DNA from: Carettochelys insculpta
Taxonomy: Eukaryota > Chordata > Testudines > Carettochelyidae
NCBI RefSeq assembly: GCF_033958435.1
Contig: NC_134137.1
Location: 319,299,501 to 319,363,500 of the forward strand
Length of the DNA stretch: 64,000 bases
Reading direction: 5' to 3'
Made by a program: the position numbers and the translations under genes. Shown here piece by piece: positions 56,178 through 64,000 of this stretch. The notes below the pieces were generated by a model. The model saw nothing but the letters and a program-made list of their open reading frames with translations. It searched no databases and was not told the DNA's origin. Within the stretch, counting starts at the first letter, position 1. Every line of letters begins with the position of its first letter.

Positions 56178-57835
56178 GTCAACTTGGAATCATAGCCATT
56201 TCAGATGTAAAAGTTCTCCATTGTTGTTGAACGTATGGGTGGTGTCCATGAATTCTGCTGATTTGAATGACATTGAAACACCATGCAGAAAGTCTGTTAA
56301 CAAAGGAGTTAATGGAGCAATTTTCAAGAGTAGTATTTTGAAACATATGTAGGCACATATTTTGAACCCACAATCTTTAGTGAATAAGAAATGTATTTAC
56401 AGGCATATCCCCACAGCTAGTTAAAAGACCACATGTACTGCAACACAGACAAACATTGGAATTGTTAAGATTTTCTTTTGACAATCATTCTCCCCTTAGC
56501 TCTGAGGTTCCTAACTTTTAAGGGTTATAATGTCAGGCCTTTAATATTTTAACACTGATTTTTGCATTCAAGTTACAGAAATATTTTACAATTGATAAAG
56601 ATTTTTCAAGAATCATTTCATTATGCTTTCAGCAGGCCAGGCTTAGGACAATATTATTAAGTGCCTGATTTTTTTTATCATGTGGTATGGCCTTGGAAAT
56701 ATTGGGATGTATTGATTAAAGGCTCAGCTTTTCTGAACAATTCAGGTTGTTTGCATTTTTGGCAACCTGCCAACACCATGGTACAATAAGCTAGAGGAAA
56801 AAATAACAAATGTATTTTTCACAACTAAGTCACGTATTGATTTTTATTTTTATTAAATGTACCGGTGAGAAAGGAAAAAAAAAAACACCCTCACATGGCT
56901 TTTCTCCCTTTAGGGAGTAATACAATGTATAATTTGTGCAGCTTGTTACTTGGAAATGGATTTGGGAGTTTTGTTTGGTCAAATTTGTAGGCACATAGTA
57001 ATACAAGCATCCTGGGGCATGGGAAGCATGTGTGCAATGAGAATGAAATTTTAAAAAATGAAAAAATTTGAGGCAATGCAAAAAATACAGTAAAAATTAC
57101 TTTCCCACGAGCTTTTGAAAGAAGTGATGGTGAGTGCTGATTATCTATATCAGAGGAATAATAGGAAATTTAGCCCATTACTCCAAGAAGCAGAAGTCCT
57201 TTTAAACTGAGATGCTTCAGATTTAAACCATGATGATGGTTTTCACATAACTATAATTCATGGTAGCCTACTGTGTCCTTAGCCAGGCATAGACCCCAGA
57301 GAAATTCAGAAAGAAATTTCATCAGGGATAGCTCTGGGGATATTGTCTTTTCTTCCGAGGCGTTCAGATTTGTCCATTTTCATGAGCAGGATACTTCTAA
57401 ACAAGATGGAATATTAAGGGGAAAGAGAGAAATTATCAATTGAATGATTGATTGATTTACTGGGTATCATGTGGTGCTCCTTCCGGAAGGTATCTTTGAG
57501 CACCACTAACTGAAACAGTTGAGCTCTACCTTTTCAGGTGTGACCAGTCGTTAGATATGTATCTAGTGTGACCCAATTTGAGACAATTTGAATGGGACAG
57601 TACTTAGTGTAGGCAGCCCTACCAAGCCTAACTACCATGGGGTTTCAGCAGGTTTGCACTTGGAATGTCAAAGCCCTGCTATGACTGCATCTGACAGAAT
57701 TACAACAGCTACACTTCCATTATACTCATACTAGCTCTTACTGAGAAAGAGCTTATTGAGTTAGTAGAAAAATGTGTAAGCAAGGTAGGAACTACACACC
57801 TAACTCAGAGAGCAGAGGGGAGCTTTAAAATTACC
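56178..57835. other. No recognised gene
   Basis: AT-rich DNA. A possible right end of another short element (TTAGTGTAGGCAGCCCT near 57610) is visible without a partner. Confidence 0.4.
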
Positions 57836-58179
57836 AGGGTGACCAACTGTCCTGGATTGAGTCGGATGGTCCCATGTTTGAGCAGAATGGCCCTGTATTT
57901 GGGAAGCCAAAAAGCTGTCCTGACTTATTTTTGAAAAAGGATAACTTGTCCCATACTTAGGCCCTCGGGGGGCTGGGGGTGGGGGCAGGAGCTCCCACGG
58001 CCACCGCTTTCCTGGGGCTTCAGACCGGGAGCGCTCATGGCTGCCACTTCCCCAGGACTGGGAAGGCGGGGAGAACTAGCTTCCTGGGGCTTCATGCAGT
58101 TGAGAGGAGATGCGCCTCACGCCCCCCACCCCCCATAGCTCCCTGTCCTGTATTTGGGACAGGGAGATGTGGTCACCCT
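57836..58179. mobile_element. Short element with AGGGTGACCA termini
   Basis: AGGGTGACCAACTGTCCTGG at the left and CCTGTCCTGTATTTGGGACA then GTGGTCACCCT at the right make 10-bp terminal inverted repeats and an internal CCTGTATTTGGGA motif at both sides. The target duplication is not visible, so the superfamily is uncertain (hAT-like is my guess). Confidence 0.55.
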
Positions 58180-58414
58180 AAACATCAGGCGCACACAAGT
58201 GTTTTAATGCATTGGAGCCATAGGAAAGAAATTGTAAGGAAGTTTTTTAACTGATTGAACTAGAGGCAACTACTAAATATAATTTTTGTTTTTAAAGAAT
58301 TGTGTTCTTTTGTGTATTTCCATCTCCTTTGACTTTTTATCATGAGGGCCATCTGCAGGAAAACTGCTGCTTCTTGCATGCTGCAGAGAATAGGGATCTT
58401 CGGTTGCTTTTGCA

Positions 58415-58565
58415 GAACACGAAAAAGCAGTTCTGTGGCACTTTAAAGACTAACATCACCCATAAATTATTTTGTCAGTCTTTAAAGTGCTAATGTCTTT
58501 AAAGTGCTACCAGAGTGCCTTTTTTGGTTTGTGAACATACAGACTAACACAGATACCACTCTGTG
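58415..58565 (+). repeat. Penelope-like terminal fragment
   Basis: GTTCTGTGGCACTTTAAAGA, then a second TCTTTAAAGTGCTAATG and a third TCTTTAAAGTGCTACC, followed by ACAGACTAACACAGATACC. This is the same terminal sequence as at 17.34 and 62.4 kb, here partly triplicated in both orientations. Confidence 0.6.
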
Positions 58566-59887
58566 ACTATCCACTTCGCAGAACACATCTTTCTGCCTCC
58601 ATTGCTTATTTGAAGCCATAATCCTTCATTCTAATTAGCAATGGATGAAGTTTAAAAGGTTCAGCAAATCCATTCACTTAAGATAAGCCCCAAATTATTT
58701 ATTTTCCTTTTCTTCCTTCTCTGAATTGCAACAGGCTTGTTTGTTGAGCTGATTGAAAAATAGTGAAAAAATAGTCACAAAGAACACTTGAACGCTTTCT
58801 GGAAAGACAAGTTCTTCAAATTTACCATCTCAGTAAGTTTCTAAAGCAAATTTTAAGTGGAGAAATACATAACATTTATTATATAGAAATACGTAATTTA
58901 TAATAGAGTATCACTAACACAGAATATGGATAAATCAGAATTTGTCCACCATGCTGTTGGGTTCAATTTTTAATCCTTCCTTGTTTTCAGTCAAAATGCA
59001 AGGGATGCATGATGTCTCACTGAATTGAAAGATCCTGCATTCCAGCTGAAGGTGCATAGATACTTATCAACTTTAACTACTCCTGTTCTTATCTATATTC
59101 ACAATAAGGAACCTACTAGGAAGCAGTGTGATCATATTATGAGATTATACTTTGTAACTCACTGTATTCAAAGGTTATCTTATTTTCATGTGTGATCTGA
59201 AAGTTTCCTCTTCCTCTGCTGGGCTAACCTGAAGCTGACATGTGCGAAAAGTTCCACAGCTGCGCTTCTTTTCAATTTTTTTATATATTTTCTTTGGTCT
59301 AGCATGAAACGTTAAATAAATGTCTTCTCTATAGAAACTGATGCTTAAATAAATCTGGAATAGTTGAAAAAAGCTGTATTAAATGGATATTCTTTTGTCT
59401 ATGCTAATTGTGTTGCAGCTCATCAATATGGTCACAATCTTTTAACCAAATTTCTCTGAACTGTTCCTGTTTTTTGAAAAAGTCCCAAATCCCAGATTTT
59501 TCCACTAGAAGCTTTGGACTTTTTCGAGATGATAAACAGAAGAGACTGCTAATGATTCATTCCCTCTTCAGTTTTATTATTGCCTTCCAGCCTCCAATCT
59601 AAAAGCTTATAGCATCATAATTACCTCTTTTGGATTTTGCAAAATGTCACAGTGCCTATTTAGCCAATAGATCACATCACGCATGACTGCGGCTTCACTT
59701 TTAAGCACTGTATTAATAGTTTAAATGTCTGACAGGCTGAGTTATAAGCTTGGCAACAAAATGATCTCACTCATGGCCTTTTTTAGACATCTTTCTCCTA
59801 TTTTGTAAGGGAAAGCCGCATAACAATTTTTAATTTCAAAATATGTCCAAGGATCCTGAGCTAGATATGCCAACTCCCGTGGTTTAA

Positions 59888-60791
59888 GGGCTACACTAGA
59901 TTAGGATAAATGTATTAAGTTCAATTTTTTAGCACACGATTTTGTAAAGTCAAGGGTGCTTGTCTCCAGTAGCATATGAAGTCAGTGGAGCGCATCCCTA
60001 TTAAAGTGGGCACCTTCAACTTTGTAAGCAGTGCACTGTGGGCACCTATCCCACAGTTCCTACTGCCCCTGTTGTGACCATTGCTTTCACCTCCGGTGCT
60101 CTCCAGGTAAGCAGGAGGTAGGAAGCAGGAATCCGTCCAGGCTTTCTGACTGCTTCACCACCACTTGGCTGCCAGGCTCCCCAGCTTCCCCTTGCACCAT
60201 GCAGTACCCACCCCACCCCCCACATCATGCAGCTGCTGGGCTCTCTGGCTACCTCCACCCTCACACACACCACTTGGCTACTGGGTCAAAATGAAATGAA
60301 TCAAAATAGCACTATCAAAATAAAGCATTTCAACAATACCAAAACCAATCGCTCCAAACTGAAACTTTTAAGATTTTTATTTCTGCATTTTACGTTGCTC
60401 AGGACTGGTCTGCTAGCGTTGTAATAATGTATGCCAGAGTCAAGCTGTGGAAAAGTGGTTCAAAAATGCATTTGCCAGTTTGTTTTCAGCAGTACTGGGG
60501 AGTGAGGGCAATTCACTCTGGGATGAGGACATCAGACACCCATGACCACTTGCAACACATTTTTTACCATAACATACTGGCACAGAAACCCAGAATGCAA
60601 TGGGTGTGCAGGAACTATGGGGTAGGTACTCACAATGCACTGCTGACACAGATGAACTTAACAAATGTAATGGGGACAAACTATGTTGACTTTCTAAACA
60701 CATGTGGGCACTCATCACTGACTTCATAAAATCTAGTGACATAAAGTGAACTTTAATAAATTTGACTTTATTTACCAGTGTAGACATAGCC
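59888..60791. mobile_element. Non-autonomous DNA element with internal inverted blocks
   Basis: The left end GGGCTACACTAGATTAGG and the right end CCAGTGTAGACATAGCC are imperfect inverted repeats. Near each end lies the same block in opposite orientation (GCAGTGCACTGTGGGCACCT at 60031 and its inverted relative at about 60608-60645). The fragments at 1.3 and 3.1 kb belong to this family. The target duplication was not found. Confidence 0.55.
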
Positions 60792-61079
60792 ACAGCTTAG
60801 TGGGACTACACTGTTTGCAGGTATCAGATAATCAGTAGTAGCTACAAAACTTCTGCAAGTGTTAGGCCATTTTCATGGAATTTTGTGGATTGCTTTCCCC
60901 ATTGCTTTTTTGGTAAAAGAAAGAGGAGCTGGTACTCAGCTGGCTCCCTGTTCCCTCCTCCCTGAGCCAATCCCACCTATGGGGCTGCAAAGGTGTACTT
61001 GCAAGGTGCAAAGGTGTACTGCAAGTATTGGCACCAAAAAAAAAAAAGGCACTGGCTTTCCCCTACCCTGAAGTGCAAC

Positions 61080-62035
61080 AAGAATGATACTTGCTCTGAC
61101 AGTTCAGAAGTGAGTGGCAATAGTTCTGTGGATGCTTGCAATGCCAGATAGCTACTGGTCAATGGCAATCAATTTGGAGTGGGCAAATCTACAGTGAGGG
61201 ATGTTGTGATTTAGGTAGCCCAAGAAATCAATACCCTTCTGCTACAAAAGACAATGATTCTGGGAAATGTGCAGGACATAGTGGAGAGCTTTGCTGCAAT
61301 GGGGTTCCCTAACTGTGGCAGAGCAATAGATGGAACACTCATCCTTATCTTGGCACCAGAGCACCTTGCCACAGAGTACATAAACCACAAGGGGTACTTC
61401 ACCATGGTGTTGTAGGCACTGGTAGATCACAAGAACTATTTCACTGACATCAATGGAGGGATAGTTTGGTGGTTAGAACACTGGCCTTGTAAACCCACGG
61501 TTGAGAGTTAAATTCTTGAGGGGGCCTTTCAAAGTTCTTGGGCAGGTTAGTTTTGTTTTTTTAAAAAGTGTCAGGGAAGGGGATAGGTCCTCCTGTGAGG
61601 ACAGGGGACTGGACTCAGTGACATCTTGGGTCCCTTCTAGCTCAGTGAGACATGTATGTAATGGTAAGGAAAGATGCATGATGCATGCAACTTTAGGAAC
61701 TCTAGTCTTTTCAGAAAGCTGCAGAATGGAACTTTATTCCCACTAGAAAATTGCCATTGGAGATGGGGCAATACTAGTTATGATCCTAGGAGCTGGAGCT
61801 TGCCCCCTTGCTCCCTTGGCATATGAAGCCATACACAGGCAGTCTAGAATGTGGTAAGGAGCAGTTCAGCTATGGGCTGAATGAGTGCTGTATGGTAGTA
61901 GAATGTGCATTTTGCTGTTTAAAGGCCAGTTTCAGGAGCCTCCTGACTCAGTTAGATCTCAGCAAGGAGGCAGGTAAGCAAGTGAAGAGGCATTTTGCAG
62001 TCATGGAGAGGGGGTGGCATGTCAGCTTTCTGCTG
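61080..62035 (+). pseudogene. Old Harbinger transposase, split by a SINE
   Basis: Before the SINE: AMPDSY and NLEWANLQ-like decay of the helix-turn-helix region (61140-61190), then MGFPN at 61297, an AIDGT motif (first Asp) near 61325, LAPEHLATEYI, GYFTMVLQALVDHKNYFTDI (61345-61455). After the SINE: KAAEWNFIPTRKLPLEMG, LLPWHMKPYTGSLECGKEQF, ECCMVVECAFCCLKASFRSL (Glu) and LTQLDLS near 61960. Stops are frequent. This lineage has the AIDGT and MVVECAF wording of the second large vertebrate Harbinger group and differs from the copies at 21, 32 and 50 kb. Confidence 0.75.
61456..61672 (+). repeat. CryI-like tRNA SINE, nested in old Harbinger
   Basis: The tRNA-like head has GGATAGTTTGGTGGTTAGAA (A box) and GGTTGAGAGTTAAATTC (B box); the body has TTGAGGGGGCCTTTCAAAG, then AGGACAGGGGACTGGACTCA and TCCCTTCTAGCTC. 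This order matches what I remember of CryI SINEs of cryptodiran turtles. It sits between two parts of the transposase frame, so it is the younger insertion. Confidence 0.65.
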
Positions 62036-62781
62036 TAATAAACAACCCTGGGAGTTGAATGGAAGGCTGCCCTTGACTTCTCCCTCCCTGCATTCTAAGA
62101 TACTGAGTGGGGAGAGTAGGGAACATGTGCTTCAGCATGGGCTGCAGTAGGGCTTTGTGTTCCTTTGCCAGGCACCACAGAAGTTCTGTTTGCTTTTCCA
62201 GGAACTTCAGCACCTCCTCCTGCTCTGGACTTCATACTCTCTGAGCACTCTCCTCTACTCTTGATCCACTCTCCCATCCTCCACTTTGATTCTTCTTCAT
62301 GCATTTTATTGTGCCTGGTCCATGAGAGCGGCTTTCATGTGCTCAATGACGATTTTTTTATGTGTTTGTTTTCACCTTCTGATCCACAGCCTTGGAGAAG
62401 TCGCTGTGTTAGTCTGTATCTTCACAAAGCAAAAAAAAAAAAAAAAAACAGCCCTGTAGCTCCTTAAAGACTAACAATATTATTTATTAGGCCATGAGAT
62501 TTCGCTGAACAGACCCAATTCTTCAGATCCGGTGAATCTTAATCACTGATAACTGAGAGGTAGAGAATTTAAAGAAAAAGGAAAAGAAAAGGAAAAAAAA
62601 CCCCAAACCCTGATGAATCAACTAGGTAGGATGGAAGGAAAGGAGGGGAAAGGGAGGAGAAAAAATATCCTCTGCAAGTGTCTATTAAGTGGGATGACTG
62701 TGGTCACTGTGAATATCAAACATGGGGAAATTGTCCTTGTAATACATGATATCTTTGTTGAGTCCAAAGTGATAAGTATTG

Positions 62782-63264
62782 TGTCAGGGGCCATGTAACT
62801 TCTGGATCCCAGTTGTCTGTTCAGGTCGCAGTCCCACAGCGTGGAGCTTGATTGCCCCTGCTGGGGGTCGGTGCTTTGGTTCCAAGTCCCAAAGTACAGC
62901 AGGTAAGAGACACACACAGTTCAAACAGGCTCAGTCCTCAGTCCCCTCAGCCTTTGGCTGGGCCTTCAGGTTACCTGTGGGAGCCACTCCCCACCTCTGC
63001 TGTCTCTGGGGTGCATATCCAATGTCTGAACTATTCTCTAACTCCCCTCTTTCTTGTTTGAATCTCCAGCCTCCTTATCAACCTCCTCCTACACTCTCTC
63101 CTCTGGCCCTATTTGGGAAAAGTTTTAAAGGCAGCCTTAAATGGGACCAGTGGGCCCAAATGATTTAGGGCAGCCTCTTCCCCAGCTGTTCCCACTGATT
63201 GCCAGGGCTTTGTTGAGCTGCTTTTTGTCCCTGTAAGTTGCTCCTCTGGTCTCACCCTGTCACA
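62782..63264. repeat. Solo-LTR-like insert in the Penelope-like element
   Basis: The insert begins TGTCAGGGGCC and ends CTCACCCTGTCACA, that is TG...CA, and is flanked by GTATT (62776-62780) and GTATC (63265-63269). It is related to the repeat ending at 20616. A retroviral or gypsy solo LTR of about 480 bp is the likely identity, but no internal region exists here to prove it. Confidence 0.5.
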
Positions 63265-64000
63265 GTATCAAACTTGAAATTAAATTCCAGTTCAGATGTC
63301 TCCCTTAGTAATCTGGTGTTATCTTTTTCTTCTAAAATGCACACCATTAAGTGTTGAATACTATGTCCTGCTAAATTGAAATGCTCACTTACTGGTTTAT
63401 GTGTATTCAAATTCCTAATATCTAATCGGTGTCCATTCATTCTTTGTCAAAGTGATTGTCCAGTTTGTCCAATATACATGGCAGAGGGACATTGCTGGCA
63501 TATATCACATTAGTGGAAGTGCAGGAATATGATCTTCTGATTGTGTAACTGATGTGGTTAGATCTAGTGATGGTATCTTCAGTGTAAATATGTGGACAGA
63601 GTTGGCAATGGGGTTTGTTGCAAGGAAAAGTTCTGGGATTAGCATTTCTGTGGTCTGGTGTATGGTTGCTAGTGAGAACTTTTCTGAGGTTGGGCAGCAG
63701 TCTGTAGGGAAAAACAGGTCTGTGACCGAGGGTCCTTGCAAGTGCAGCATCATATTCCAGTATTGGTTGTAGATTTTTGATAATGTGCTGGTGGGGTTTG
63801 AGTTGGGGGCTATAGGTGATGACAAGTGGCATTCTGTTACTAACCTTCTTGGGCCTATCCAGAAGTAGCTGGTGTCTGGGTATTCATCTGGCCCTGTCAA
63901 TCTGTTTCTTACTTCTCCCGGTGGGTAATTAAGTTTTACAAATGCCTGGTAGAGATCTTGAAGTGTTTGGTCTCTCTCAGCAGGATTGGAGCAGATGCAG
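63252..64000 (-). pseudogene. Penelope-like protein, linker and GIY-YIG fragment, decayed
   Basis: On the minus strand: LVITYSPQLKPHQHIIKNLQ, CNKPHCQLCPHIYTEDTITR (linker Cys motif), SCTSTNVIYA, a garbled GIY-YIG segment (CILDKLDNHFDKE), then HRLDIRNLNTHKPVSEHFN, LAGHSIQHL and ETSELEFNFKFD. The start of the linker (QDLYQAFVKLNYPPGEV) reaches the window edge. The YIGQTG motif kept at 31.15 kb is lost, and there are frameshifts near 63440 and 63840. Confidence 0.75.

Larger units (their letters stand above)
62398..64000 (-). mobile_element. Penelope-like element, interrupted, running off window end
   Basis: The terminal block at 62398-62530 (GTCGCTGTGTTAGTCTGTAT, an A run, TCCTTAAAGACTAAC, GCTGAACAGACCCAATTCTT) is followed by UTR-like sequence to 62780, an LTR-like insert, and then minus-strand coding sequence from 63252 on. 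Its coding part aligns with the copy at 30.8-31.7 kb but is more decayed. Confidence 0.7.

Noticed and set aside
1..64000. CRISPR array, operon, prophage or other prokaryotic system
   Set aside because: No regularly spaced identical repeats with unique spacers, no bacterial gene organisation; spliced transposon genes and LINE/SINE content show vertebrate DNA.

Overview
The window reads as repeat-dense, non-coding DNA from a vertebrate, most likely a reptile and probably a turtle. The grounds are: CR1 LINEs whose ORF2 and 3' ends have the sauropsid form (tail ATTCTATGATTCTATGAT at about 29.02 kb); a tRNA-headed SINE at 61.46 kb resembling the CryI SINEs of cryptodiran turtles; Penelope-like elements with a GIY-YIG endonuclease; and many PIF/Harbinger DNA transposons with their short derivatives. 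The taxonomic call rests on remembered family features, not on a search. I recognise no host protein-coding gene, no tRNA or rRNA gene, and nothing bacterial.

Layout. 0-0.73 kb: 3' end of an RTE-like LINE. 1.5-2.7 kb: two degenerate tandem arrays. 5.2-7.8 kb: a CR1 copy with ORF1 and the start of ORF2, cut off next to a mariner-like short element. 9.4-11.6 kb: two copies of a tRNA-headed SINE and one MIR/CORE-SINE. 12.4-13.9 kb: remains of a Harbinger Myb/SANT accessory gene. 14.7-19.96 kb: a hAT short element, two Harbinger short elements, a palindromic foldback element, a Penelope fragment and a hAT transposase gene split by one of the Harbinger elements. 20.1-24.0 kb: an LTR-like repeat, then a Harbinger copy whose 3' part appears inverted. 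24-27 kb: AT-rich DNA with nothing recognised. 27.0-29.04 kb: a second CR1 copy ending at its true 3' tail. 29.2-30.2 kb: an unclassified repeat with a degenerate tandem core. 30.66-31.8 kb: a Penelope-like element on the minus strand. 32.16-36.16 kb: the best preserved element, a 4.0-kb Harbinger with terminal inverted repeats, a 3-bp target duplication, a transposase gene on the plus strand and a convergent Myb/SANT gene on the minus strand. 36.3-41 kb: short DNA elements, a CR1 tail and a very decayed Harbinger transposase. 41-47 kb: mostly unassigned. 46.9-48.6 kb: a Ty3/gypsy integrase remnant. 48.6-56.2 kb: a foldback element, a second large Harbinger (50.27-52.80 kb), a hAT short element and another Harbinger short element. 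57.8-64 kb: further short DNA elements, an old Harbinger transposase split by a SINE, and a Penelope-like element interrupted by a solo-LTR-like insert and running off the window end.

How the parts relate. The Harbinger copies make a small ecosystem. The 4.0-kb copy carries both proteins such elements need (DDE transposase and Myb/SANT protein). The 0.7-kb elements at 15.7, 18.5 and 55.5 kb are internally deleted relatives keeping its two ends, joined at the same internal breakpoint. Older Harbinger lineages (12.4, 21.5, 39.5-41 and 61.1 kb) are progressively decayed. Nested insertions give a relative order of events at several places. Every transposase frame has at least one stop, frameshift, inversion or lost catalytic residue; only the Myb/SANT gene of the 4.0-kb copy looks open throughout.
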